DNA of 64,000 nt from Paenibacillus nasutitermitis (GCF_014641075.1 NZ_BMHP01000002.1:434001-498000); one strand, 5' to 3'; positions 8,364 to 17,122 are shown, counted from the stretch's first letter. Notes: generated from the letters alone by a model not told the origin. Program-made: numbers and translations.

Positions 8364-8391
8364 AAACAGCTCTCGCGTAGGAGAGCTGTTT
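8364..8391 (-). terminator. Terminator of nitroreductase gene
   Basis: An 11-bp perfect stem AAACAGCTCTC/GAGAGCTGTTT with a 6-nt loop is followed on the minus strand by GTTTTATTTG. It lies 28 nt past the stop codon. Confidence 0.85.
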
Positions 8392-8418
8392 ATTGCCATC
8401 ATAAAGATCCAAGAGAGG

Positions 8419-9018
8419 TTACTTGAACACTTTCAGGCGTTCCTCCAGCGGCATAAATTGCTTCTCGCCCGGATCGGCAGTCGGTTTGCCGAACGGCATC
8501 TGGGCAACCAACTCCCAGTTCGACGGCAGATTCCAGGTTTTCTGTACCTCTTCATCGATAATGGGATTGTAATGCTGCAGGGAAGCGCCTAACCCCTCCA
8601 GTTCCAGCGAAGTCCAGACGACCAGTTGCAGCATGCCCGAGGAATGCTGAGACCAATCGGGAAACTTTTCCCTGTACGTAGCAAATTGCTGCTGCAAATT
8701 TTCAATAACACTTCTGTCCTCAAAAAACAAAACGGAGCCGTAACCGCTGCGGAAACCGTTGATTTTCTCTTCCGTTTGGGCAAAATTCTCAGCGGGTACC
8801 ATTTTTCGCAGCGTTTCCTTGACGATGTCCCACAGGCGTTCATGCTGTTCATCCAGAAGGATGACCACCCTTGCGCTTTGGGAGTTGAACGCAGAAGGCG
8901 TGTGTAAAACCGCATCGCTCACAATTTCCTGGATGCGCGCATCCGGAACAATTTTATCTTTGCTGATCGCATAAATGGAACGGCGTTTTTTCAAGCCTGC
9001 AATAAAATCCTGACTCAT
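8419..9018 (-). CDS. Nitroreductase family protein (Frm2/CinD-like subgroup)
   Basis: This 199-residue flavin oxidoreductase is expected to use FMN and NAD(P)H. The N-terminal KKRRSIYAISKD, the HTPSAFNSQSARVVIL segment and the C-terminal MPFGKP place it in the short nitroreductase subgroup that includes yeast Frm2/Hbn1 and lactococcal CinD. Members reduce quinones and nitro compounds, and CinD is copper-induced. ATG 9018 is preceded by AAGGATG. No copper operator is visible upstream here. Confidence is high for the fold and low for the substrate. Confidence 0.88.
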   Translation of the reverse strand: MSQDFIAGLKKRRSIYAISKDKIVPDARIQEIVSDAVLHTPSAFNSQSARVVILLDEQHERLWDIVKETLRKMVPAENFAQTEEKINGFRSGYGSVLFFEDRSVIENLQQQFATYREKFPDWSQHSSGMLQLVVWTSLELEGLGASLQHYNPIIDEEVQKTWNLPSNWELVAQMPFGKPTADPGEKQFMPLEERLKVFK

Positions 9019-9104
9019 CGATCATCATCCTTCCATGATTATTACCTGATTAGGATATCCCGCCTTTTATATCATTACCCTCATTCCAATCAAAATCCTT
9101 CATT

Positions 9105-9719
9105 TTACCTTTCATCCACTTTGGCGCCAAATGAACGAAGCAATTGGACGGCGTGTACCGCATCCATTTTTGCTCCCTTCAGATCTAGCGACTTCAAATC
9201 AACTCCATCCAGAATCGCACCGCGAAAATCAGCTCCCGAAAGCTTGGCCCGGCTCAGCTGCGCCCGTGTCAGATCAGCTTCGCGCATATCGGCCTTCTCC
9301 AGACTGGTTCCGGATAAATCCGTTTCATGGAAACGAATGCCACGCAAATCCTGTTTGGCTAAATGTTGATTTCGCAGATTCGTATAGGACCAGTCTCCCT
9401 TTACCAGCGTAATGCCATCCATTTGCGCACCGGAAAAATCCGATCCGGTCATTTTACAGCCGACGAATTTGGCAACGAACAGATTGGCAGATGTAAAAAT
9501 GCAATTCATAAAGGCCGATTCCGTATGAATCGAAGCATTTAATAATGCGCCCCGGAAATCGCAATCAATAAACCGGCAGCCGATCGTATTGATCTCCTCG
9601 AAGGAGGTTCCGCGAAAGCGGCACCGTGTAAACGTACAGTGCTGCAGTTCCCCTTCCCGGCGGTCCGAGCTGCTGAAATCTACCTCTTCGTAGGTTTGAT
9701 CTATGTATTGATACATCAT
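9105..9719 (-). CDS. Pentapeptide-repeat protein
   Basis: This 204-residue protein is built largely of A(D/N)LXX-type repeats from about 25 to 190. Examples are FRGTSF, FRGALL, FTSANL, FSGAQM, LSGTSL, MREADL, LSRAKL and FRGAIL, which form a right-handed quadrilateral beta helix. The first half has Cys in many repeats (CTFTRCRF, CRFIDCDF, CIFTSANL). Some family members mimic DNA and protect gyrase, but most have no known role. ATG 9719 has GGGGG 5 nt upstream, and an adjacent ATG (9716) is an alternative. Confidence 0.9.
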   Translation of the reverse strand: MMYQYIDQTYEEVDFSSSDRREGELQHCTFTRCRFRGTSFEEINTIGCRFIDCDFRGALLNASIHTESAFMNCIFTSANLFVAKFVGCKMTGSDFSGAQMDGITLVKGDWSYTNLRNQHLAKQDLRGIRFHETDLSGTSLEKADMREADLTRAQLSRAKLSGADFRGAILDGVDLKSLDLKGAKMDAVHAVQLLRSFGAKVDER

Positions 9720-9862
9720 TATTCCCCCTTTAATGCTGATGATTTCAGGAATCACCCTACCTATTATCCTATTTCGCTTCCGCGATGGCAAGGCATGATC
9801 AACCCCTGCCGCCTTCGTAACAGATCATCGGTTTGCCCTAAATCGGGTGCCTCATACACGAA

Positions 9863-9888
9863 GAAGCCGACCCTGAGGGGCCAGCTTC
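9863..9888 (-). terminator. Probable terminator of GGDEF/EAL gene
   Basis: Five nt after the stop codon, the minus-strand RNA forms GAAGCUGGCCC/GGGUCGGCUUC with a 4-nt loop, counting G-U pairs. The following sequence UUCUUCG is only weakly U-rich. Confidence 0.6.
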
Positions 9889-9892
9889 TCAT

Positions 9893-12268
9893 TCATTTCG
9901 TTAACTGTTTTCTTATTTCCTGCTCCGGCATAGGACGGCCGAAGAGATAGCCTTGTGCTTCATGACACCCCTCTTCAATGATCAGCTGAAGCTGCTGATC
10001 ATTCTCTACCCCTTCCGCAACCACCCGAAGATCGAGATTTTTGGCCATCGCAATAATCGTCGTCACAATCGCCGCATTATCCTTGTCGTTGGTTACATCC
10101 ACGAGAAAAGAGCGGTCAATCTTCAGCTTGTCAATCGGCAGCTTCTTCAAATAACTGAGCGAGGAATATCCCGTCCCGAAATCATCCATGGATATGGAAA
10201 GGCCAAGACGCTTCAACTGGTCCAGCTTGTCAATCACATGACTGGTATCATGCATCGCTACGCTTTCGGTAATTTCCAGATCCAGGTGCTGGAAGGGAAT
10301 ACCGGTCTCATTCACGATACGGGCAATCGACTCCACCAGATTGGATTCATAAAACTGGCGCAAGGAAATGTTGACCGCCACCCGGATCGGACTAAAGCCG
10401 CACAACTGCCACTGCTTGAGTTGTTTGCAGGCTTCCCGGAGTACCCACTCTCCCAGCCCCACGATCAGACCCGTTTCTTCCGCCAGCGGAATGAATTCAA
10501 CGGGCGAAACATCACCAAGCTCCGGATGGTTCCAACGCAGCAGAGCTTCCACACCGACCAGTTTCCGGCTCACCAGATCAATCTGAGGCTGATAATAAAC
10601 CATCAGTTCCTCATGGTTGATGGCTTTTCGAAGCTCCTTCTCCAATACCATTTTACGAAGATACGTACGGTCCATCTCGCTGTTATAGAAACGGTATTTA
10701 TTCCGGCCCTGTTCTTTGGCCTGATGCATGGCGGTATCGGCGTGTTTCATTAGCGATTCGGCATCCAGGTTTTCCGGGGAAGACAGGCTCATTCCGATGC
10801 TTGTCGTGGAATGCACCTCCTGGCCCTTCAATACAAAGGGGGATTTGAACGCTTGCAGAATTTTCTCCGCCACCAGCTCGGCTTGTGCGTGGGAGCTTCC
10901 CGTCAGCATAATAACAAATTCATCGCCGCCGATGCGAAACGCCTTGCCGTCGCTTTCCAGTACATCCGAAAGCCGCTGAGCAACCATCATCAGGAATTGA
11001 TCGCCTGCAGAGTGGCCAAGCGTATCATTAATGATTTTGAAACGGTCGAGATCAATGAACATTAAGACGATTCCGCTTTGCTCCAGAAGCAGGGCATTGT
11101 TCAATGTCTGGTTGAACGCTCTGCGGTTTGGCAGTCCTGTCAGCGTATCGCGATAGGCCAGCTCCACAATCCTCTGCTCATATTCTTTTCTTACCGTAAT
11201 ATCGGTAGAAACACAGAGCAGCTGCCGCGAGTCCGATAGGCCGATGGGAATTTTAGCCGTCTGCACCCATCTGCGGCTGCCCTTATGGTCGACGATAACC
11301 TGCTCCAAATTATAGATGCCCTCGCCCTTCTTAAGCAGCTCGAGCTCTTCCTCTTCTCCGTGCCGATACTCATCTTCATATTGAATAAAATCCGTCTCTT
11401 TCTTGCCGACGATATTAGCTACGGTCTCCCCATACATCTTGGCCAGCGACAAATTCGCGAGCGTTAAAGCACCTTTTGCATTCTTCGTGTAAATAAAGCT
11501 TGGATTGGTGTCAATGACAGTCCGCAGAAATTCCTGCTGGTTCATTAACGCCCGGTTCATCTCCCGCACAACATTGGCATGCATAAAGCAAAAGCCTATA
11601 AAGACCGCAATGGCAAATATCAAAACGGCAATACTGCTGGGATACAGGCCGCTTCTTTGCGACATATTAAGCGTGCCGACGGAATAGGCCACAACAGAAG
11701 TGGAGCTGAACAATACCAGAAAGGCTCTTCGATGCGGATTTGCGACCTTTAGACTGATGAAGAAGCATAACCCGATACATATAAAAAAAAGCGGGAAGCT
11801 CAGGTTGAAAATCCATCTGAAGGAACCATATTCGGGAAAAAGAAAGCTTGCATAATGCTTCGATTCAACAAGAGCCAGCTTCTTGATGCTCATCTTCATC
11901 CATCCTGTGGCATAGACGAGCATGCTCCAGCAGGAGAGTGCAATGATCATTTTCTTGTTGATGATCCACGTCCATCTGGGGGAAAGCTCGCCTTTTTGAG
12001 CCAAACTCCGGTAAATGGCATAGGTCACATACAATAAGGAAGGCGGCAGCATGATTGATCCAAACCGGAACAAACGGAACAGGAAATCAATCCAGCCCAG
12101 CGAGAAATAATTATGAGCGAACAATATGGCCACATCAAGCTGCCAAACCCCGATGAATAACATAAAAATGAACAGACTTTTGGACAACATCGTTCTGCCG
12201 AACAATGTTTGGATGGCGAGACCAAGACCTAAAGGGACGATTGAAAAAACGAGCATTAGAAAGAACAT
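9893..12268 (-). CDS. Membrane PAS-GGDEF-EAL cyclic-di-GMP enzyme
   Basis: This 791-residue protein has about seven N-terminal membrane segments (1-235), a PAS domain (about 240-360), a GGDEF cyclase domain with intact GGDEF in FRIGGDEFVIML, and an EAL phosphodiesterase domain. The EAL domain keeps EALLRW, NISLRQF, EITES, DDFGTGYSS and AEGVE, so both activities may be present. The allosteric RxxD site before GGDEF is not evident. It would set c-di-GMP levels in response to a membrane or PAS-sensed signal. ATG 12268 follows GAGGG. It starts 55 nt after the ketosynthase-like gene stops and may be read through from it. Confidence 0.94.
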   Translation of the reverse strand: MFFLMLVFSIVPLGLGLAIQTLFGRTMLSKSLFIFMLFIGVWQLDVAILFAHNYFSLGWIDFLFRLFRFGSIMLPPSLLYVTYAIYRSLAQKGELSPRWTWIINKKMIIALSCWSMLVYATGWMKMSIKKLALVESKHYASFLFPEYGSFRWIFNLSFPLFFICIGLCFFISLKVANPHRRAFLVLFSSTSVVAYSVGTLNMSQRSGLYPSSIAVLIFAIAVFIGFCFMHANVVREMNRALMNQQEFLRTVIDTNPSFIYTKNAKGALTLANLSLAKMYGETVANIVGKKETDFIQYEDEYRHGEEEELELLKKGEGIYNLEQVIVDHKGSRRWVQTAKIPIGLSDSRQLLCVSTDITVRKEYEQRIVELAYRDTLTGLPNRRAFNQTLNNALLLEQSGIVLMFIDLDRFKIINDTLGHSAGDQFLMMVAQRLSDVLESDGKAFRIGGDEFVIMLTGSSHAQAELVAEKILQAFKSPFVLKGQEVHSTTSIGMSLSSPENLDAESLMKHADTAMHQAKEQGRNKYRFYNSEMDRTYLRKMVLEKELRKAINHEELMVYYQPQIDLVSRKLVGVEALLRWNHPELGDVSPVEFIPLAEETGLIVGLGEWVLREACKQLKQWQLCGFSPIRVAVNISLRQFYESNLVESIARIVNETGIPFQHLDLEITESVAMHDTSHVIDKLDQLKRLGLSISMDDFGTGYSSLSYLKKLPIDKLKIDRSFLVDVTNDKDNAAIVTTIIAMAKNLDLRVVAEGVENDQQLQLIIEEGCHEAQGYLFGRPMPEQEIRKQLTK

Positions 12269-12323
12269 GGATTTTACCCTCGCCTGCTTTTATTTATACA
12301 AAAATTAACAAGTCCTTGTGGCG

Positions 12324-13514
12324 TCATTCCTTGTATTTGGAAAGTAGCATACAGGTATTGTTTCCGCCATAGCCATGTGAGGTTATTACAATCTGTTCAA
12401 TATCCTGGTAGAGAGTTTCGGTGACAATCGGCAGATCAAAGAAGCCCTGTCGGGAGGTTTTGATCGTTGGCGGAATAAATCGATGCTCCATGGATATAAG
12501 CGAGGCGATAGCCTGCATCACTCCGCTAGCGCCGAAGGCATGCCCGACCATGCTTTTAATAGTTGTAACCGGGACATCGGATTCCAGACAATTACGGTAC
12601 GCTATATACTCCACCTTATCATTTGAATTTAAACCAAGTGCCTGACTGTTCATATACGTCGGCTTATGCGGGCCAAGGACGGCCTGCAGTGCCTGTGTCA
12701 TCGTGCGTCCGGTCAGATCGGAAGCAAAGATGGATTGTCCGTCATTATTCGTATAGATATTGTCGATCACCCCATACAACTGCGCATTCCTTCGCAGGGC
12801 ATCCTTCTCCCGCTCCAGCACCATTACCCCGGCGCCTTCCGCGATTACAAACCCTTCCCTGTCCAGGGAAAAAGGGCAGCCTGCAAGCTCGATTTCCTGC
12901 TCTCTTGCCAAAGCCCCCATCTTCGAAAAGCTGTACACACAGCCCCGGGAGACGGGAGAATCGGAGCCGCCGATCACACAAACATCCGATTGATGGGTCT
13001 CCAGCAGCAGCTTCGCCATCAGGACGGCATCCAGCCCTGCTGTGCAGCCTGTGCTTAATGTAAAAACAAGACCGCTAGCGCCAATATGGCTGGCCACAGC
13101 AGACGATAAGCTGTGAGGGTTCCCTGCCCCCGCGCTGGACAGGGGGAACCTCTCAAACTGCCCTTTATTGCTGAGCTCCGCATACTGCTCAATCTCGGAC
13201 AGACCGCCTACGGAAGTCCCCATAATAACCGAAACGCGCCGCCCTTCTTTCGGAGCTATCCCCGACATCTCCATGGCATCTCCGGCAGCAGCTATCGCAA
13301 GTCGGGCTACCCGGGGGTAATTCTTGTAATTAATGCCATTCATTTGCTTGAAATCGCCTTTTACGATTCCGCCTATCAAATCCGATCCGTGCGGCCCGAT
13401 TCCCTTAATCACTTGATGCGTACACAAGCCCGATTCCAGCACTTCTCTGAACTGCAAGGCATCCTGTGCTCCGGGCGCTTTGATGCCATAACCTGTCACT
13501 ACGATTTTCTCCAT
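12324..13514 (-). CDS. Beta-ketoacyl synthase-like protein lacking one catalytic His
   Basis: This 396-residue thiolase-fold protein resembles FabF. The nucleophile C157 (STGCTAG), K320 and the second histidine H325 (KSMVGHAFGASG) are present. The segment that reads NAHGTST in FabF reads NSQALGL here, so the first catalytic His is Gln291. In polyketide systems, condensation-defective ketosynthases often lose this HGT motif. The protein may therefore be a decarboxylase, a non-elongating transacylase or a partner subunit. ATG 13514 follows GGGAGACA. It is downstream of the Rieske gene but separated from it by a terminator, and an inverted repeat lies in its leader. Confidence 0.85.
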   Translation of the reverse strand: MEKIVVTGYGIKAPGAQDALQFREVLESGLCTHQVIKGIGPHGSDLIGGIVKGDFKQMNGINYKNYPRVARLAIAAAGDAMEMSGIAPKEGRRVSVIMGTSVGGLSEIEQYAELSNKGQFERFPLSSAGAGNPHSLSSAVASHIGASGLVFTLSTGCTAGLDAVLMAKLLLETHQSDVCVIGGSDSPVSRGCVYSFSKMGALAREQEIELAGCPFSLDREGFVIAEGAGVMVLEREKDALRRNAQLYGVIDNIYTNNDGQSIFASDLTGRTMTQALQAVLGPHKPTYMNSQALGLNSNDKVEYIAYRNCLESDVPVTTIKSMVGHAFGASGVMQAIASLISMEHRFIPPTIKTSRQGFFDLPIVTETLYQDIEQIVITSHGYGGNNTCMLLSKYKE

Positions 13515-13552
13515 TGTCTCCCAACGCTCTCTATATAATCGACTGAAATTCC

Positions 13553-13595
13553 AACAATGTTAGCCCCTATTTCGACATTGTTCGAGTACATTATA
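13553..13595 (-). promoter_or_regulatory. -10 box and inverted repeat before ketosynthase-like gene
   Basis: On the minus strand a TATAAT (13590-13595) is followed 7 nt later by AACAATGT-N14-ACATTGTT (13553-13582), with perfect 8-bp arms. The repeat covers the expected transcription start and so is a plausible repressor site. No -35 with standard spacing is evident. Confidence 0.5.
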
Positions 13596-13719
13596 GCTGA
13601 TACACAGGTTTTCAACACCATAAATTTATCCAAATGGCTTTTTTTGCGCTTACCCGGGAAATATGAATTTATTTCCTCGCCTGGATAACAGGCTTCAAAC
13701 ACGCCGCAACGGACAAAAA

Positions 13720-13743
13720 GAGGCATACGCGAACGCATACCTC
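13720..13743 (-). terminator. Terminator of Rieske fusion gene (UUCG tetraloop)
   Basis: Minus-strand RNA GAGGUAUGCG-UUCG-CGUAUGCCUC pairs fully, with two G-U wobbles that exist only on this strand, and is followed by UUUUU. It lies 27 nt past the stop codon. Confidence 0.88.
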
Positions 13744-13769
13744 TCGTTGTTTTCAAGTAGAGATATTCT

Positions 13770-15524
13770 TTATTCTTCAAACAATTTCTCTCCCCGGGAA
13801 AGACGCCAAGCGATCTGAGCCGTATGCGGCGTCTCGCGGGCCGTCGGAGCATGGGCGGCCAGGTAGCGCGCAGCCGCAATCAGCAGCGTTTCCTTGGCGC
13901 GCTCCGCAAACGGATCGCTTCGTACGCTCCAGTGATCATAAGCGCTCATGGCCGCTTCATAAAGCTGAAAGGAATGAAACTCCGCATCCTCCCGCAGCAG
14001 CGCATGACCGAGCGTATTCATCAGCTTTTCGCGGCTTCCGTCCGCATTCAAATAACTTGCGACCCACTTAGCGGCCTGATTGACTTGCTGCCTCTGGTCC
14101 ATCAGCTGAAGCAGTTCGGCGGTTTCCATAGACGCCTCACCTTCAGCCGGCTTTGGTCTTGGAGCAGCTGGGACATTAAGGAAACGGTCCAGATAGACGC
14201 TGATTGCCCCGTAAAATATAGCTCGAAGCACCATCGGCTCATGGCCGCGTGCCGCCGCTTCATGTACGGCATGTGCATAGGTAAAGGTATGCAGCACCGC
14301 GATCCAATCGCCAAAATCATTCTGCGTATGGAATCGTACGATTCGTTCCGCCGCCGCAAGGACAACCAGCTGTGCCAGCTGACTGGGGTCCTTTCCCTCC
14401 TGAATGAATTGAAGCAGCGCATGGACCGTCTCAAGCGGCTGCTCGCCGAGCAGCATGCCGACAAGATTCTCCTCTTCTTCTGTCGTTACGGATTTGAAAG
14501 GCTGTTCTTCCCTCCTGTGTTGGGGAAGCTGGCTGAACGCTTGACGCAGCGGTTCAACCAGATTGACAGGCGCCTGCCACTGATGAAGCTCTTCGCTGCG
14601 GGTTGGATTGGCCATCAACGGTACAAGCGATGCAAGCACTTGGCTTCTGCGATCTGCTTGCACGAAACGCAGGGATTCAAACGCCTTGTTATGGAAATCA
14701 AGCGTATGGCCGCCATCCAGGTAGAAATGATCCGTTACGGCGATGAACATCATATCAGCAAGCTCTTCGTCAGTAGCCCCTTTGGCAATCGATGTGAGCA
14801 GAATCCGCTCCGCTCCTTGCGTATCTCTGACCTCCACGCAGTTCCTGTACCATGAGGTCAAACGTTCCTGGGAAACCTCGCCTTGCGGAAGTCCGCCCAG
14901 AAGATGATGCTCCGCCCTTCCGCTGCTGCTGCGGGCGACATGATGCAGTCCATGATACAGGGCAAGCAGCTGGCCCATCTTGTCCAGCTTGGGCAGTACC
15001 CGCGTCATCGCAGTCAGAATCGTTAGTCCGGCATTCCAGCCGCCGCTTAGTCGGGTGCCGTATTCAATGCCCATTGCAGCAATTTCCGCAGCCGGCACAT
15101 TCGATTCCAGCAAGCCAACTATCGCTTTGGCAATTACAATGCCGATATTTTGTTCCAGCCCGTTTCTTAGCCGCTCCAACTGCATTTCTTTATCGCGCAC
15201 GCTTCGGGAACGGGCATGCACCCACACTCCGTCTTCCTTAACTTTCACATCATGCGCCGGCACATCGTCAGCCCAAGGGTCAAGCGTCCCGCCGCTGCAC
15301 ACATCAAATCTGGCATGATGCCAGTGGCAGGTGAGAATCCCGTCGCACAAGCTTCCGATGTGCAGCGGAAACCCCAGATGTGGACAGCGGTTATCCACTG
15401 CATATACCTGTTCCTCGTGATAGAAAACAGCGATTCCGCCTTTAATGACTTTCGCTTTCTCCTGTTGAAGCGATTCCAAAGTTCCAGCGAATAACCACTC
15501 ACCCGTCATGTTCGCCACACTCAT
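13770..15524 (-). CDS. Rieske [2Fe-2S] protein fused to a long helical domain
   Basis: This 584-residue protein begins with a Rieske ferredoxin-like domain (about 5-105). Its cluster ligands are C47 and H49 in CPH, and C66 and H69 in CHWH. The remaining 470 residues are mainly helical, rich in Ala, Leu, His and Gln, with no transmembrane segment and no non-heme iron oxygenase triad I can identify. It is therefore not a standard ring-hydroxylating alpha subunit, although a redox role is likely. ATG 15524 follows GAAAGGGG; an in-frame TTG lies 9 nt earlier. A large palindrome overlaps the promoter region. The C-terminal function is unknown. Confidence 0.85.
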   Translation of the reverse strand: MSVANMTGEWLFAGTLESLQQEKAKVIKGGIAVFYHEEQVYAVDNRCPHLGFPLHIGSLCDGILTCHWHHARFDVCSGGTLDPWADDVPAHDVKVKEDGVWVHARSRSVRDKEMQLERLRNGLEQNIGIVIAKAIVGLLESNVPAAEIAAMGIEYGTRLSGGWNAGLTILTAMTRVLPKLDKMGQLLALYHGLHHVARSSSGRAEHHLLGGLPQGEVSQERLTSWYRNCVEVRDTQGAERILLTSIAKGATDEELADMMFIAVTDHFYLDGGHTLDFHNKAFESLRFVQADRRSQVLASLVPLMANPTRSEELHQWQAPVNLVEPLRQAFSQLPQHRREEQPFKSVTTEEEENLVGMLLGEQPLETVHALLQFIQEGKDPSQLAQLVVLAAAERIVRFHTQNDFGDWIAVLHTFTYAHAVHEAAARGHEPMVLRAIFYGAISVYLDRFLNVPAAPRPKPAEGEASMETAELLQLMDQRQQVNQAAKWVASYLNADGSREKLMNTLGHALLREDAEFHSFQLYEAAMSAYDHWSVRSDPFAERAKETLLIAAARYLAAHAPTARETPHTAQIAWRLSRGEKLFEE

Positions 15525-15547
15525 TAGTAACAAACCCCTTTCGGTCC

Positions 15548-15575
15548 GTATAATAAGCTTGCACCCTTATTATAC
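15548..15575 (-). promoter_or_regulatory. 10-8-10 palindrome upstream of Rieske gene
   Basis: GTATAATAAG-N8-CTTATTATAC is a perfect 10-bp inverted repeat 24 nt before ATG 15524. It contains a minus-strand TATAAT at 15569-15574. It looks like a repressor operator laid over the -10 region. No regulator gene is adjacent. Confidence 0.6.
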
Positions 15576-15703
15576 CAGCCCTTTTCGGTTTGCGGCTCAA
15601 GACAGTATAATTTATTAGCTATCGTTTCTTTGAACTATGATGCGAAGACCCTGGTGAATTACAATAGAAATTCATGCAGGATAATCCGATAGGTAATAAA
15701 AAA

Positions 15704-15743
15704 GCAGCAATTCAGGATTTATTTTCTCGTCCCTGACTGCTGC
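15704..15743 (-). terminator. Terminator downstream of EamA gene
   Basis: Stem GCAGCA..TCAGG/CCTGA..TGCTGC is followed on the minus strand by TTTTTT. It lies about 115 nt past the EamA stop. The rest of the 335-bp gap 15525-15859 holds the palindrome at 15548-15575 and nothing else I can identify. Confidence 0.7.
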
Positions 15744-15859
15744 TGTAGCTAGCTTTTGGAGATCAAAATCGTACTTATGCCGCGCGAACGGTGAGCAGAT
15801 AACGTTAAACACATTCAACGATGCCCTCTATAACCGTCAGTGAAGCTGCTTGAAGCTGC

Positions 15860-16819
15860 CTATGCCGCGGACTTCGTCTGTCTGGATAGCAGCAGAAGAG
15901 TCACCCAGATAAGAATAAATCCGGCAAACTGTACGATCGTCAGCGGCTGGCTGAAAACAAGCCAGTTTACGATCAGACCGACTGCCGGAAACGACAATTC
16001 GGCAAGCGTCGCATAGGACGCCTTCGTGCGGGACAAGCCCCGGTAATAGAACAGCAGACTGGCCAGCCCCGGCAAAAACGCCTGCAGCAGCAGGTTAGCG
16101 GTTACGGCGGCGAATGCGCCAACCTCTGAAGGAATATGCCATTGTGCCCCTTCCGATAAGGTTAAGGCGAGCAGCAGGGGCAATGCGACAACAAACCGCA
16201 AGGCTGTCACTGTAACGAAGCTCATACGGTCCAGCAGCAGTCTTCCCATAACGGTAGAGCCGCCCCATAAAGCCGCAGCGCCAAGGGATAAGAGACTGCC
16301 GCCTGTCCATATGTTATGCCAATGCCCGATAGGCGTCGACAATCCGAAGGTAATCAGATACGTGCCGGCAAGTGCCAGCAGGATCAGCCAGGAGAAACGC
16401 GGAGGAAGCGATTCACGCAGAACCAGCCGGGCAATAAATATCGTAAACAGCGGCTGTGTCTTTTGAATCAGCAGCACCGTGTTGGGATCCCCCGCTACAA
16501 AAGCGGATGTAAACAGGACAGTCGCGATAGCCGACCCGCCCCAGCCTATGAAGAGCAGCGCCCCAAGTTGGCGCATGTTCAATCCCGCAAGCTCGCTGCG
16601 ATGAATCAACAATATCGGTATCGCGAACACCATCAGCAGCAGATGCTCGGCGAATACGATTTGCGAGGAGGTTAGCGACTTCAGCAGCAGGATGCGAAAT
16701 AACGGATCCATCCCCCAAAGTGCTGCTCCTGCAGCTACCAACCAGATTCCGCTTACGGCAGCCTTCCCGGTATGCTGACGGTACAGCGGCGTATCGTTCA
16801 AAATCAGTTTCTTTTCCAT
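15860..16819 (-). CDS. EamA/DMT-family transporter under FMN riboswitch (probable flavin transporter)
   Basis: This 319-residue integral membrane protein has ten predicted TM segments arranged as two EamA repeats (about 15-145 and 165-310). ATG 16819 follows AGGAAGGG. An in-frame extension upstream to 17113 would translate the riboswitch itself and is rejected. FMN-riboswitch control of an EamA protein matches the known RibN and ImpX flavin transporters, so import of riboflavin or a flavin precursor is a good inference. No rib biosynthetic gene is adjacent. An EamA exporter of another metabolite cannot be excluded from sequence alone. Confidence 0.88.
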   Translation of the reverse strand: MEKKLILNDTPLYRQHTGKAAVSGIWLVAAGAALWGMDPLFRILLLKSLTSSQIVFAEHLLLMVFAIPILLIHRSELAGLNMRQLGALLFIGWGGSAIATVLFTSAFVAGDPNTVLLIQKTQPLFTIFIARLVLRESLPPRFSWLILLALAGTYLITFGLSTPIGHWHNIWTGGSLLSLGAAALWGGSTVMGRLLLDRMSFVTVTALRFVVALPLLLALTLSEGAQWHIPSEVGAFAAVTANLLLQAFLPGLASLLFYYRGLSRTKASYATLAELSFPAVGLIVNWLVFSQPLTIVQFAGFILIWVTLLLLSRQTKSAA

Positions 16820-16867
16820 ATTCAACAACCCTTCCTGTTTTTGAACAGGACGCTTCGATAAAGAAGA

Positions 16868-16899
16868 CAGCCCTGCCGTCAATAAAGACAACAGGGCTG
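16868..16899 (-). terminator. Riboswitch expression-platform terminator
   Basis: On the minus strand, CAGCCCTG-TT-GTC pairs with GAC-GG-CAGGGCTG (13 bp including G-U pairs, 6-nt loop), followed by TCTTCTTT. It lies between the FMN aptamer and the EamA start. GGGCCTG at 16902-16912 could pair with CAGCCC as an alternative antiterminator. Confidence 0.85.
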
Positions 16900-16960
16900 A
16901 CTCAAACAGGCCCAGCTTGAAGCCTTTTTTCTTTCGTGGCTTCTCGCTGCGCTGCTTTGA

Positions 16961-17105
16961 CCTTCTCCCATCCGGACTATACCGTCGGCCTTGGAATCGC
17001 ACCAAGTCAGTCGCATACCGTATAAAGCGATGTGCGAGTCGCGGGCTGAAGTTCCATCTGGAACCTTCACCGCCGGTCGGGATTTTCACCCTGCCCCGAA
17101 GATCC
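16961..17105 (-). ncRNA. FMN riboswitch (RFN element)
   Basis: The minus strand carries the conserved RFN blocks in order. These are the 5' block GGATCTTCGGGGCAGGGTG, then CCCGACCGGCGGT, a variable arm, CCCGCGA, the GATTCCAAGGCCGACGGTA block, and the closing TAGTCCGGATGGGAGAAGG. Length (145 nt) and order match the six-stem FMN aptamer. FMN binding should favour the downstream terminator and switch off the EamA gene. It is the only riboswitch I find in the window. Confidence 0.97.
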
Positions 17106-17122
17106 GTATTCAATTAGCCTGA

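Noticed and set aside
9105..9719. Pentapeptide-repeat protein as a Qnr-type quinolone resistance factor
   Set aside because: The repeats fit the fold, but there is no specific similarity I can support, and most family members have no resistance role.
13824..14855. 343-codon open frame on the plus strand opposite the Rieske fusion gene
   Set aside because: The composition (Arg/His/Gln-rich) is that of an antisense shadow. The minus-strand frame has the Rieske motif, a ribosome site and a terminator.
16820..17113. 98-codon N-terminal extension of the EamA reading frame
   Set aside because: It would translate the FMN aptamer and its terminator. ATG 16819 has its own ribosome site and gives a normal-length transporter.
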